This document shows positions 11,417-17,628 of a stretch of 22,917 nt of DNA, piece by piece (the first letter of the stretch is position 1; each line of letters opens with the position of its first letter). This DNA comes from AC-37 sp036389105 (GTDB lineage: Bacteria > Actinomycetota > Thermoleophilia > Solirubrobacterales > Thermoleophilaceae), in assembly GCA_036389105.1 (NCBI GenBank), contig DASVQK010000123.1:1-22917 (forward strand), given 5' to 3'. Both the position numbers and the translations under genes were made by a program. The notes below the pieces were generated by a model that searched no databases, was not told where the DNA came from, and was given only the letters and a program-made list of their open reading frames with translations.

Positions 11417-11973
11417 GCCAGCACCTCCGCGCCGTGGGGATCGATCGTGACCTCGTCGACGCCGTCGAGCTCCTCGACGCGCACGTTCACGCGCTCGCTC
11501 CTGGCGGTCGGCAGGTTCTTGCCTACGTAGTCCGGTCTGATGGGCAGCTCCCGGTGCCCGCGGTCGGTGAGGACCGCGAGCTGCACGCGCTTGGGACGCC
11601 CGTAGTCGAAGATCGCCTCGACGCCGGCTCTGACCGTGCGGCCCGTGTAGAGGACGTCGTCCACGAGGACGACGGTGTGGTCCTCGACGTTGAAGTCGAT
11701 GTGCGAGGCGTGGACGACGGGCTGCCGGCCGGGCTCGCGCAGGTTCAGGTCGTCGCGGTAGAAGGCGATGTCGATGTCGCCGAGCGGGACGTCCGTGCCG
11801 GTTAGGTCGCTCAGCAGAGCGTGGACGCGGGCGGCGAGGATGGCCCCGCGGCGGTGGATCCCGACGATCGCGATGCGCTCGCCGGGATTGCGCTCGACAA
11901 TCTCATGGGCGATGCGCTTGAGCGTGCGCTCGATGTCCTCGCGACCGAGGACGACCTTCTCGTCGTCGTGCAC
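11413..11973 (-). CDS. pyrR: PyrR: pyr mRNA-binding attenuator / uracil phosphoribosyltransferase
   Basis: A UMP/UTP-responsive RNA-binding regulator of pyr operons in the phosphoribosyltransferase family. The 186-residue protein carries the PRPP signature VVLVDDVLYTGRT at 101-113 and the PyrR-typical GIHRRGAILA and DIAFYRDDL segments, with basic patches for RNA binding. The start is a GTG at 11973 with AGGAAGG six bases upstream. It is the first gene of the pyr run and overlaps pyrB by four bases. Its own leader contains a matching PyrR-binding hairpin that covers this Shine-Dalgarno, so autogenous translational repression is the likely mode. Confidence 0.97.
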   Translation of the reverse strand: MHDDEKVVLGREDIERTLKRIAHEIVERNPGERIAIVGIHRRGAILAARVHALLSDLTGTDVPLGDIDIAFYRDDLNLREPGRQPVVHASHIDFNVEDHTVVLVDDVLYTGRTVRAGVEAIFDYGRPKRVQLAVLTDRGHRELPIRPDYVGKNLPTARSERVNVRVEELDGVDEVTIDPHGAEVLA

Positions 11974-11979
11974 GTCGTT

Positions 11980-12010
11980 CCTTCCTGGCCTCTCGGGACC
12001 GGGTTAAAGG
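11980..12010 (-). promoter_or_regulatory. PyrR-binding RNA hairpin covering the pyrR Shine-Dalgarno
   Basis: On the minus strand GGTCCCGAGAGGCC (12000-11987) folds as stem GGUC/GGCC with hexaloop CCGAGA. This fits the known PyrR-binding consensus UCCNGNGAGGY and its CNGNGA terminal hexaloop exactly. A lower stem, CCUU (12010-12007) with AAGG (11983-11980), across an internal loop ties up the Shine-Dalgarno AGGAAGG. No terminator or antiterminator is visible between this element and the GTG. PyrR bound to UMP should therefore block ribosome entry, as described for mycobacterial pyr leaders. Confidence 0.85.
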
Positions 12011-12298
12011 GTGACTGCGGGGGGCAGGCTAGCAACGGGGGCGGATGGCGGGCTCGTGCGGTCGTCGGCCGGGCCCCGGCGCTGGGTGCGGCGGGGCCGG
12101 TAACGGCTGATCGCGTCCGGTACGGCCAGAGCGCCCAGGGGACGATGAGGCCACGCACGCCGCCGAAACGTGGTGCAGACCAAAGCCCGAGCCCGCGCAC
12201 ACCGTTGGCTCCGCGGGCGTTCACCGCCGCCACGTGCCGGAAGAAAAGAGCCACCACCACCATCCCCGTTGGGCTCGGATGGGCACTCGTGCCTGAGG
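12011..12298. other. Gene-free region upstream of pyrR
   Basis: About 290 bases between the pyrR leader and the hicA terminator-like hairpin. Open frames here overlap pyrR or hicBA out of frame, have Arg/Pro/Ala-rich composition and no start signals, so I do not believe they are coding. Apart from the possible pyr -10 near 12026 and a small inverted repeat GGCACTCGTGCC near 12282, I see nothing recognisable. Confidence 0.5.
12026..12031 (-). promoter_or_regulatory. Possible -10 element of the pyr operon
   Basis: TAGCCT on the minus strand fits the loose TANNNT actinobacterial -10. A start about seven bases downstream (near 12018) would give a leader of roughly 45 bases that just contains the PyrR-binding hairpin. 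No recognisable -35 is seen, so the call rests on position. Confidence 0.3.
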
Positions 12299-12318
12299 GT
12301 CGCGGACGTGGCCGCGAC
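12299..12318 (-). terminator. Hairpin just after hicA
   Basis: A perfect 7-bp stem, GTCGCGG/CCGCGAC, with a six-base loop starts two bases beyond the hicA TAA. There is no T-tract, so it may be a GC-type terminator or only an mRNA-stabilising hairpin. Confidence 0.4.
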
Positions 12319-12320
12319 GT

Positions 12321-12458
12321 TTACATGAGTCTTCGGAGGTCGTCGACCGTGAGGCCGGCATCGCGTAGAACGCCGGCAAGGCGAACGACGGCCCAGCCGT
12401 CTCGCTCCAGCGCTTGGATCAGGTCGGCGCCGGAGACGACCGGCTGCCTCGGAGTCAT
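12321..12458 (-). pseudogene. HicA-like toxin with internal in-frame deletion (catalytic His lost)
   Basis: A 45-codon frame that begins like HicA (VSGADLIQALERDGWAVVRL) and ends like HicA (GVLRDAGLTVDDLRRLM), but joins the two directly through one Ala. HicA toxins are normally about 60-80 residues. Between these parts they carry GSHHxxxxHP...VTVPxHxGRELxxGTL, which includes the catalytic His of this dsRBD-like mRNA interferase. All of that is missing here, so RNase activity should be lost. The ATG at 12458 still overlaps the hicB stop as ATGA, and frame and stop are intact. It could be a recent deletion remnant or a retained mini-protein that still contacts HicB. Confidence 0.75.
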
Positions 12459-12679
12459 GCCGGGAGCGGGAACCTCCGGCGGATGACGCCGAATTCGAGC
12501 GACTCGCCGTCCTCACGCAGGCCCTCGACGTAGAGCGTGAGCGCTTCCTCAGCATTGGCGACCGCGTCGTCGAGGTCGTCGCCTTGGGTGTGCAGGCCTG
12601 GCAGCTCAGGGGCGTAGACGTGGTAGCCCCCCTCCTCCTGAGGCTCAAAGATGAGCTCGATGTCGGCCGGCTCCGCCAT
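12455..12679 (-). CDS. hicB: HicB-family antitoxin
   Basis: The 74-residue protein has the partial RNase H-like HicB fold: IELIFEPQEEGGYHVYAPELPG, then LHTQGDDLDDAVANAEEALTLYVEGL. HicB binds and blocks HicA and usually represses its own operon. No separate C-terminal DNA-binding helix-turn-helix or ribbon-helix-helix domain follows, which is typical of the short HicB type. The start is taken as the ATG at 12679 to match the family's MAE-like N-terminus; a GTG at 12700 would add seven residues. Neither has a Shine-Dalgarno, and TAAGCT ten bases upstream of the ATG may be a -10 giving a very short leader. It is coupled to the deleted hicA through ATGA. Confidence 0.85.
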   Translation of the reverse strand: MAEPADIELIFEPQEEGGYHVYAPELPGLHTQGDDLDDAVANAEEALTLYVEGLREDGESLEFGVIRRRFPLPA

Positions 12680-12708
12680 GCAGAGACCAAGCTTACGCAC
12701 GCTGGCAG

Positions 12709-12726
12709 GCTGGGCGACAGCCCAGC
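12709..12726. repeat. Perfect 7-bp inverted repeat upstream of hicB
   Basis: GCTGGGC, four bases, GCCCAGC. It lies between the VOC gene stop and hicB. It may act as a terminator for the VOC gene or as a binding site for HicB; there is no T-tract to favour termination. Confidence 0.4.
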
Positions 12727-12799
12727 GGGGCCGCCCGGAACGGTCCGCGGGTCGCCTCGCGCACCTCGCAAGGCGATCCGGCCGATACGTCGCCGCGCC

Positions 12800-13192
12800 C
12801 TACTCCTCCACGATCAGCAGCGAGTTCCCGTCCTGGTCCCGGCAGAAGAACATCGGCGGCACTGGGTCGCCCATGCGCGAGACCTCGGGGTCGACGTCGA
12901 CGCCGGCGGCCTTCAGGTCCGCGTGGTCGGAGTCGACGTCGCTGGTCGTCAGGCCGATGCGGGTCTCGATCCCCACCGGATCGCCCTCGCGCGGCAGCAC
13001 CAGCGCGATGCGGGTCGCGGCTCCCTGCGGCGCGACCTCGACCCAGCGGTTGCCGTCGCCGAAGGGCATGTCCGAGCGCTTCTCCATCCCCAGCTTGTCG
13101 ACGTAGAACTCGATCGCCCGGTCCTGGTCGGTGACGGGCACCATCACGACCCCCACCTGGCTGATGCGGGTCTTGGTCTCGGTCTCGCTCAT
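12800..13192 (-). CDS. VOC-superfamily (glyoxalase/bleomycin-resistance-like) protein
   Basis: A 130-residue single-polypeptide VOC protein with two beta-alpha-beta-beta-beta modules. The first begins VGVVMVPVTDQDRAIEFYVDKLGMEK and the second GIETRIGLTTSDVDSDHADLKAAGV, ending FFCRDQDGNSLLIVEE. VOC proteins are metal-dependent lyases, isomerases or dioxygenases, or drug-binding proteins, and the sequence does not decide which. The DQDGNSLLIVE end has the Glu that often ligands metal. The start is the ATG at 13192 with a strong AGGAGG seven bases upstream. It lies in a run of small minus-strand genes of unrelated function. Confidence 0.9.
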   Translation of the reverse strand: MSETETKTRISQVGVVMVPVTDQDRAIEFYVDKLGMEKRSDMPFGDGNRWVEVAPQGAATRIALVLPREGDPVGIETRIGLTTSDVDSDHADLKAAGVDVDPEVSRMGDPVPPMFFCRDQDGNSLLIVEE

Positions 13193-13288
13193 CTCGATCC
13201 TCCTGTTTGGTGAGTTCTCCCGCTAAGACCGGCGCCCGCGCGGAAAGTCATCGGACACGAGAGGGGACATCCGATCGGGCGCGCCCGG

Positions 13289-13564
13289 CTAGCGCCTGAT
13301 GATGTTGTGGATCTCCATCATCTCCGGCTCGCCGGCATCGATCTTCATGTCCTCGAGCACGGGCCTGAGCCGCTCGCCGAAGGCCTCGAACTGCTCGTTC
13401 GAGTCCCAGATCTCGCTGACCCGGAGGTTGCCGTCGGTGCCGAAGCAGACGTGGTAGTCGAGCCCGTCGGGGGGAAAGTCGCCGGCCTCCTTCAGCCGCC
13501 GGATGCCTTCGTCGTACTGCTCCGCGGTGAGTGAGGCGGGGGAGAAGCGGGCGAGGATGCTCAT
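13289..13564 (-). CDS. Small ABM-like (dimeric alpha/beta barrel) protein
   Basis: The 91-residue soluble protein opens MSILARFSPASLTAEQYDEG and contains DGLDYHVCFGTDGNLRVSEIWDSNEQF and a C-terminal HNIIRR. The alternating strand/helix layout and the SEIWDSxEQF segment are typical of ferredoxin-like dimeric barrel proteins related to antibiotic-biosynthesis monooxygenases and stress-responsive barrels. Function is unknown. The ATG at 13564 has AGGAGG seven bases upstream, and a longer frame upstream is not needed. An inverted repeat (13578-13595) abuts that Shine-Dalgarno. It follows the TfoX-domain gene by 53 bases. Confidence 0.8.
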   Translation of the reverse strand: MSILARFSPASLTAEQYDEGIRRLKEAGDFPPDGLDYHVCFGTDGNLRVSEIWDSNEQFEAFGERLRPVLEDMKIDAGEPEMMEIHNIIRR

Positions 13565-13577
13565 GGCAGTACCTCCT

Positions 13578-13595
13578 GGTCGGGTGAGGCCGACC
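13578..13595 (-). repeat. Hairpin abutting a Shine-Dalgarno
   Basis: On the minus strand GGTCGG-CCTCAC-CCGACC forms a 6-bp stem. It is followed with no gap by AGGAGG and then the ATG of the ABM-like gene seven bases later. It may tune translation or simply end the upstream tfoX-like transcript. Confidence 0.35.
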
Positions 13596-13617
13596 CTATC
13601 CCTTCTCGGCCGCCCAA

Positions 13618-13953
13618 CTACTTCGGAGGCAGAGAGCGCGCGTACGCGACGCCGCGCTTGACCCACGGCTCGAGCTGGCGCTTGGTCCGGACGCCCTCGG
13701 CGTCGACCCGCAGCCAACCCTGCATCGGCCGCCCACGCATCTCGAACGGCCGCGCGTGCGCCTTTCCGGCGACGAGCGCGTCGGTGTCGTCGGGGTCGAC
13801 GCGCACCATCAGCCCGCCCTGGCCGCTCGCCGCCACCGCCATGTTGCCCCCGACCAGGAACGCCAGGCCGCCGAACATCCGCTGCTCGCTGACGTTCGGC
13901 TCGGCGCCGACCAGCTCGCGGATCCGGTGGGCGAGGTCCTCGTCGTAGGCCAT
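13618..13953 (-). CDS. TfoX/Sxy N-terminal domain protein
   Basis: The 111-residue protein matches the TfoX N-terminal domain: DLAHRIRELVGAEPNVSEQRMFGGLAFLVGGNMAVAA, a LMVRVDPDDTDAL strand and an RGRPMQGWLRVDAEGV segment. The C-terminal TfoX domain is absent. In gamma-proteobacteria full TfoX/Sxy activates competence genes with CRP. Stand-alone N-domains like this are common in other phyla and have no settled role, so I do not call it a competence regulator. The start is the ATG at 13953, and AGGGGAT about ten bases upstream may serve as ribosome-binding site. Confidence 0.88.
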   Translation of the reverse strand: MAYDEDLAHRIRELVGAEPNVSEQRMFGGLAFLVGGNMAVAASGQGGLMVRVDPDDTDALVAGKAHARPFEMRGRPMQGWLRVDAEGVRTKRQLEPWVKRGVAYARSLPPK

Positions 13954-13967
13954 GCGGGCATCATCCC

Positions 13968-14305
13968 CTAACGGTTCGAGACGGTCTCGTTCCGCCGCTC
14001 GGGCTGCCCGCGGATCTCGCGCCAGTACTCCTCCCGGACGTCCTCGTCGATCTCCACCGGCTCGCCCTGCCGCGCGAACCTGTGCCGGTCGGAGCCGTCC
14101 TTCTTGCAGCCCGAGATCCAGTACTCCGCGCCGGTGTCGACGTCGGAGTAGTTGCCCGCCACGCCGCGGCCCCCAAGCGTTGGAACGACTTGCCGCCGTA
14201 GTACAGGGTCCGGCCCGTCTTGGAGAACGAGACGCGCCCGATGCGAGCCGGGCCGGTGTCGTCGCCGCCCGCCTTGCGCTCGATGTACATGATCCGGGTC
14301 CTCAC
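13968..14305 (-). pseudogene. Small conserved protein gene broken by a one-base frameshift
   Basis: Two frames together make one recognisable small protein of about 110 residues. The first part runs MRTRIMYIERKAGG...GPARIGRVSFSKTGRTLYYGGKSFQRL from the GTG at 14305. The second part, GNYSDVDTGAEYWISGCKKDG...VEIDEDVREEYWREI, is in the next frame and ends at 13968. The break is at a run of five G on the minus strand (14174-14170); a sixth G would restore a continuous LGGRGVAGNYSDV reading. This family is often misnamed deoxyxylulose-phosphate synthase in databases, but it is a short protein of unknown function. The GTG start overlaps the RNase Z stop as GTGA. It may be a sequencing error or a real loss. 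Confidence 0.75.
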
Positions 14306-15285
14306 GGCGCCGGCGCGTCCGTCTCCTCCTGCGCCAGCCGGTCCTCCCGCGGCGCCTTCACGTGCACCGGCCCCCCGCGCTCCGGGAACGGCAGCTCCAC
14401 GCGGTCGAAGTCGCGCGGCACGATCGTCCGCTCGAACACCTCGCGCGCCTCGTCGCGCAGCACCGGCCCGGGGTGGCGCGGAGACACGTGCGTCAGCGCC
14501 AGGAGCTTCACCTCCGCCTCGCGTGCCAACTCCGCCGCCTGGCGCGCCGTCGAGTGGCCGGTCTCCGCGGCGCGGTCGACCTCCTCGTCGCCGAACGTGG
14601 CCTCGTGGACCAGCAGGTCGGCCCCGTGGGCCACGGCGGCCGTCATCGGCGACGGCGCGCAGTCCCCGGCCAGCACCAGCTTCCGGCCGGCGCGGGCCTC
14701 CCCCACCACCTGGTGCGGCGTGACCGTCGAGCCGTCGGCGCCCGGCACCGGCTCCCCATGGTGCAGCCGCCCGAAGTCCGGGCCCGGCGTCACGCCGAGC
14801 TCCAGCGCGCGCTTCTCGTCGAACCGCCCCAGCCGCTCCTCCTCGACGATCGCGTACCCGTAGGCCCGCACGCGGTGGTCGACCTCGAACGCCGCGATCC
14901 GGTAGCCGTCGCGCTCCAGCTCCTCGTTCGGCTCGAGCTCGACCAGCGTCAGCTCGTACGCGGGCCGCCCGACGATCGGCGCCAGCACCTTGAACAGCGC
15001 GCGCAGCCCGGGCGGCCCGTAGACGGTGAGCGGCCGGTCGCGGCCGCGCAGCGCGAACGTCTTCAGCATCCCCGGAATCCCCAGCACGTGGTCGGCGTGG
15101 AAGTGGGTGACGAAGATCTCCTCCAGCTCGATCAGCCCGACCGAGCGCAGGAGCTGGCGCTGCGTCCCCTCGCCGCAGTCGAACAGCAGCCGGTCGCCGC
15201 CGCGGCGCACCAGCAACGCGGGCAGCCCGCGGCCCGCCGTGGGCGACGAGCCGGCCGTGCCGACGAACAGGACGTCCAGGTCCAT
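14302..15285 (-). CDS. rnz: Ribonuclease Z (tRNA 3'-processing endonuclease)
   Basis: Trims the 3' trailer of tRNA precursors; important here because the tRNA-Arg in this window has no encoded CCA. The 327-residue metallo-beta-lactamase-fold protein shows the zinc motif HFHADH (61-66), the ELAC-family opening DLDVLFVGTAGSSPTAGRGLP, FDCGEGTQRQLLR, the FEVDHRVRAYGY His, LAGDCAPS with the bridging Asp, and HVSPRH near the C-terminus. The length is typical of the short bacterial form. The start is the ATG at 15285, 17 bases after the upstream stop; the Shine-Dalgarno is weak. Confidence 0.95.
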   Translation of the reverse strand: MDLDVLFVGTAGSSPTAGRGLPALLVRRGGDRLLFDCGEGTQRQLLRSVGLIELEEIFVTHFHADHVLGIPGMLKTFALRGRDRPLTVYGPPGLRALFKVLAPIVGRPAYELTLVELEPNEELERDGYRIAAFEVDHRVRAYGYAIVEEERLGRFDEKRALELGVTPGPDFGRLHHGEPVPGADGSTVTPHQVVGEARAGRKLVLAGDCAPSPMTAAVAHGADLLVHEATFGDEEVDRAAETGHSTARQAAELAREAEVKLLALTHVSPRHPGPVLRDEAREVFERTIVPRDFDRVELPFPERGGPVHVKAPREDRLAQEETDAPAP

Positions 15286-15302
15286 CGGCCTATCTTGGCG
15301 CG

Positions 15303-15602
15303 CTAGTTGGCGTCCGCGCCGGTCCGCAGCTCGTAGACGATGTCGAGCGTGCCGACGCCCTCGGGGGTCGTCGCCTGGATGCGCTTGAAGCCGAGGCCGC
15401 GGGGGATCGACACCTCGCTGGCGTCGAAGGGCTCGCCCGCGACCCTGCCTGTCTTGATGCGGAACGGGATCGTCGTGAACTCGCCGGATATGCCTGTAAG
15501 CGTGACCTTGCAGGCCCGGAAGATGATCGTGTGGAGGGTGGTGAACTGCCCCTGGGTCAGGGTCGCCTGCTGGTCGGGCTTGATCGGCATCCGCGCGAGC
15601 AT
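15303..15602 (-). CDS. Unknown small protein (95-99 aa)
   Basis: I do not recognise this protein. It is soluble-looking and strand-rich: QATLTQGQFTTLHTIIFRACKVTLTGISGEFTTIPFRIKTG, then RGLGFKRIQATTPEGVGTLDIVYEL. There is no signal peptide or membrane segment. Two starts are possible. The ATG at 15602 has GGGAG upstream. The ATG at 15590 lies exactly seven bases after TATGCT, which would be a leaderless arrangement. Codon use and frame length look coding. It lies between the copper-domain gene (33 bases upstream) and RNase Z (17 bases downstream), all on one strand. Confidence 0.7.
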   Translation of the reverse strand: MLARMPIKPDQQATLTQGQFTTLHTIIFRACKVTLTGISGEFTTIPFRIKTGRVAGEPFDASEVSIPRGLGFKRIQATTPEGVGTLDIVYELRTGADAN

Positions 15603-15603
15603 A
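15598..15603 (-). promoter_or_regulatory. Possible -10 for the unknown small gene
   Basis: TATGCT on the minus strand is a good -10 match, seven bases before the ATG at 15590. It overlaps the alternative ATG at 15602, so only one of the two starts can be served if it is real. Confidence 0.35.
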
Positions 15604-15635
15604 ACCCGTCGGTCTCCCGAGTTTCGCTTCCCCTG

Positions 15636-17012
15636 CTAGGGCAGCACCTCCAGCACCTGCTGCATCTCCACCGGGTGCAGCGAGCAGTAGATCTTGTACT
15701 TGCCCGGCACGTCGAAGCGCTGCCTGAAAGTGCCGCCCCACATCGGCGGCGACGAGAACCCGCGCGGCCCGTCGAGCAGCGTCGCGTCGTGCAGGTCCCT
15801 GTCCCCGAAGCGCCAGACGACGCTCTTGCCGGCGTCGATCGTGAAGTTCGCCGGCTTGAAGCTGTAGCCCGACTCCTTGATCGACGCGTTGCCCGCGTAC
15901 TCGGTGGTCGGCGGGCCGGGCCCGTCCCACGCGTGCGCCCGCCCGTCGTCGCCCATCCGCGCCAGGGTCAGCTCCATGTGCGGCGGCGCGTCGCGGCCCA
16001 CGAAGTCCGGCCCCAGCGTCTGCGCGTCGCTCGGCAGCGGGGCGCAGCCTGCCGCGCCCGACCCGGCCGCGGCCTTCCCGTGCGCGATGTACACGTGCAC
16101 GATCCCCATCACGCGCATGTAAGGGAAGTCGTTGCGGTACCGCGCGCTCACCCGCAGCTTCTCCCCCCTCTTCACCGGGATCCCCGTGGCCGACTGCCAC
16201 CAGGTCAGATTCAAGGGGTCGGGCTCGTGCAGCAGCGGCGTGACCTGGTAGACGGGGTCGTCCGGCTGCCCGTACGTCGGCCGCGAGGTGACCAGCGTGC
16301 GCTTCCCGCAACGCGGCTGGGTCAGGGAGATGTCGTGGCTCCCCCCGTGGAGGTGGCCGCCCACGGCCACGATCCGTCCGGCGCGCGGCACGCGCGCGGT
16401 GAACGCCCGCGTGGAGACGGAGCCCGCGTCGCCCCCGCCCGGCACGCTGTACGCCGGGTCGATCCCGCAGCCGAGCACGCTGAACCAGTACGGTGTGACC
16501 GGCGTGAGCTTGGCGGTGTCGACCTTCACGCGGTACTGGATGTAGGCCGTCCGCCGCTCGTGCGTGTGGTTCATCAGCATCCAGCCCATCTTCCAGCGGT
16601 CGCGGCGGTTGACCCGGTAGCCATAGCCGTCCGGGAACGTCATCGGCCGCAGCTCCTCGCTGGTCCCGTAGAAGCGCTGGTCGCTGGCGGCGTGCGGGCA
16701 GGCGGCGTCGGGCCTGCGCGGGCCGCCCCTGTAGCTCATGTCCTTGAAGACGATGTGGTGCGGCATCACCTGGCTGAGCGGGATCGGCTGCCCGGCGGCG
16801 TCCACCACGGTCGCGTCCATGTACGTCACGTAGCCGTCCACCCTCGGCGCCTTCACGTACTCGCCGTTGCGCTTGGCCGAGTACTCCTTGACGCTGATCG
16901 GGCCGACCCTGAACGTGTAGCTCCTGACCTCCGCCGAGGCCTCGGCGGCGAGCGCCAGCGCGAGGGCGAGGACGCAGGCGAGCGCGAGCGGATATGCGAG
17001 GCGGCGGGCCAT
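15636..17012 (-). CDS. Secreted copper protein: PHM/SURNod19-like domain plus C-terminal cupredoxin
   Basis: The 458-residue exported protein starts with a Sec signal peptide (MARRLAYPLALACVLALALA, cleavage near ASA-EV). Residues 30-320 look like the beta-sandwich of SURNod19 proteins and peptidylglycine monooxygenases: MPHHIVF (His85-His86), MNHTHE (149, 151), GGHLHGG (His220, His222) and VMGIVHVY (Met302). These fall in the order of the PHM copper ligands. Residues 380-458 are a blue-copper domain: FTIDAGKSVVWRF, then H408, and YCSLHPVEM giving C443, H446 and M450, a full type 1 site. The start is the ATG at 17012 with GGGAGG upstream. The cupredoxin call is firm; the monooxygenase-like call is an inference. 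Confidence 0.8.
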   Translation of the reverse strand: MARRLAYPLALACVLALALALAAEASAEVRSYTFRVGPISVKEYSAKRNGEYVKAPRVDGYVTYMDATVVDAAGQPIPLSQVMPHHIVFKDMSYRGGPRRPDAACPHAASDQRFYGTSEELRPMTFPDGYGYRVNRRDRWKMGWMLMNHTHERRTAYIQYRVKVDTAKLTPVTPYWFSVLGCGIDPAYSVPGGGDAGSVSTRAFTARVPRAGRIVAVGGHLHGGSHDISLTQPRCGKRTLVTSRPTYGQPDDPVYQVTPLLHEPDPLNLTWWQSATGIPVKRGEKLRVSARYRNDFPYMRVMGIVHVYIAHGKAAAGSGAAGCAPLPSDAQTLGPDFVGRDAPPHMELTLARMGDDGRAHAWDGPGPPTTEYAGNASIKESGYSFKPANFTIDAGKSVVWRFGDRDLHDATLLDGPRGFSSPPMWGGTFRQRFDVPGKYKIYCSLHPVEMQQVLEVLP

Positions 17013-17028
17013 GGCGTTGCGGCCTCCC

Positions 17029-17520
17029 TCAGCCGAGGGTGACCAGCTCGAATGTAACGCGGTCACCAGCCACATGGGCCATGCCCATCGTGTGACGCGG
17101 TTGGCGGCGGCGCTCGGTCGGGCTGCCGGGATTGAAGATCTGGAACCCGTCGTCGCCGCGCTCGTGCAGCGGGATGTGGGAGTGGCCGAACACCACGGCG
17201 TCGGCCTCGGGGAAGCGCAGCCGCATCCGCTCGAGCCGTCCCCGCGACGGACCGGCGTCGTGCACCATCGCGATCCGCGCTCCGTCGGCCTCCACGATGC
17301 GCGTCTCGGGCAGCAGCCGGCGCAGCTCCTCCGAGTCCACGTTGCCGTGCACGGCGGCGAGCGGCGGGCCGATCGCCTCCAGCTCCCGCAGCACCTCGAC
17401 GGTCGAGAGGTCGCCCGCGTGCAGGATCAGGTCCGCGCTCGCGAGGCGCTCCAGACAGGGATCGGGAATGCGCCGCGCGCCGCGGGGTAGATGTGTGTCG
17501 GCGATGACCGCGACGACCAT
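17029..17520 (-). CDS. YfcE/MJ0936-type metallophosphoesterase
   Basis: A 163-residue calcineurin-like phosphodiesterase of the small YfcE group, which uses two metals (often Mn or Ni) to cleave phosphodiesters; the natural substrate is usually unknown. All motifs are seen: IADTHLP (DxH), LHAGDLS (GD), VHGNVDS (GNxD), MVHDAG, VFGHSHIP (GHxH) and FNPGSPTERR. The start is the ATG at 17520. It is transcribed away from the membrane-protein gene across a 108-bp divergent region. The copper-protein gene follows after 16 bases, so the two may be co-transcribed. Confidence 0.92.
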   Translation of the reverse strand: MVVAVIADTHLPRGARRIPDPCLERLASADLILHAGDLSTVEVLRELEAIGPPLAAVHGNVDSEELRRLLPETRIVEADGARIAMVHDAGPSRGRLERMRLRFPEADAVVFGHSHIPLHERGDDGFQIFNPGSPTERRRQPRHTMGMAHVAGDRVTFELVTLG

Positions 17521-17569
17521 CGCGCCGAGGCTAGAGGCGCCGTTCGGCCGCCGTGACCGATCGCACGTT

Positions 17570-17592
17570 TATAAACTGAACGGTCGGTTAGT
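17570..17592. promoter_or_regulatory. Divergent promoter/operator region
   Basis: TTTATAAA is an AT-rich island in GC-rich DNA and can serve as a -10 on either strand; TATAAA lies 53 bases upstream of the membrane-protein ATG. It abuts an 18-bp pseudo-palindrome, ACTGAACGGTCGGTTAGT (17575-17592), where 12 of 18 positions are symmetric. This resembles operators bound by TetR-type dimers. Neither strand has a clear -35. Confidence 0.4.
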
Positions 17593-17628
17593 AATAGGGG
17601 GAGACCTACGACGGGGAGGAACCGCGCC

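Noticed and set aside
11811..12263. A 150-codon minus-strand frame overlapping the pyrR start region
   Set aside because: It runs through pyrR in another frame, has no ribosome-binding site, and crosses the PyrR-binding hairpin; composition is Pro/Arg/Ala-rich and unlike a protein.
11821..12486. A plus-strand frame across the pyrR-hicA gap
   Set aside because: Antisense to pyrR and hicBA, with low-complexity product and no start signals.
13565..13717. Upstream extension of the ABM-like protein to 142 residues
   Set aside because: The extra residues overlap the tfoX-like gene in another frame; the ATG at 13564 has AGGAGG at ideal spacing.
13618..13953. Competence regulator role for the TfoX-domain protein
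   Set aside because: Only the N-terminal domain is present, and no competence genes are nearby.
15286..16311. N-terminal extension of RNase Z to a 669-residue fusion protein
   Set aside because: The extra sequence is the frame-shifted shadow of the copper-domain gene and the small unknown gene. The ATG at 15285 gives the exact ELAC-family N-terminus and length.
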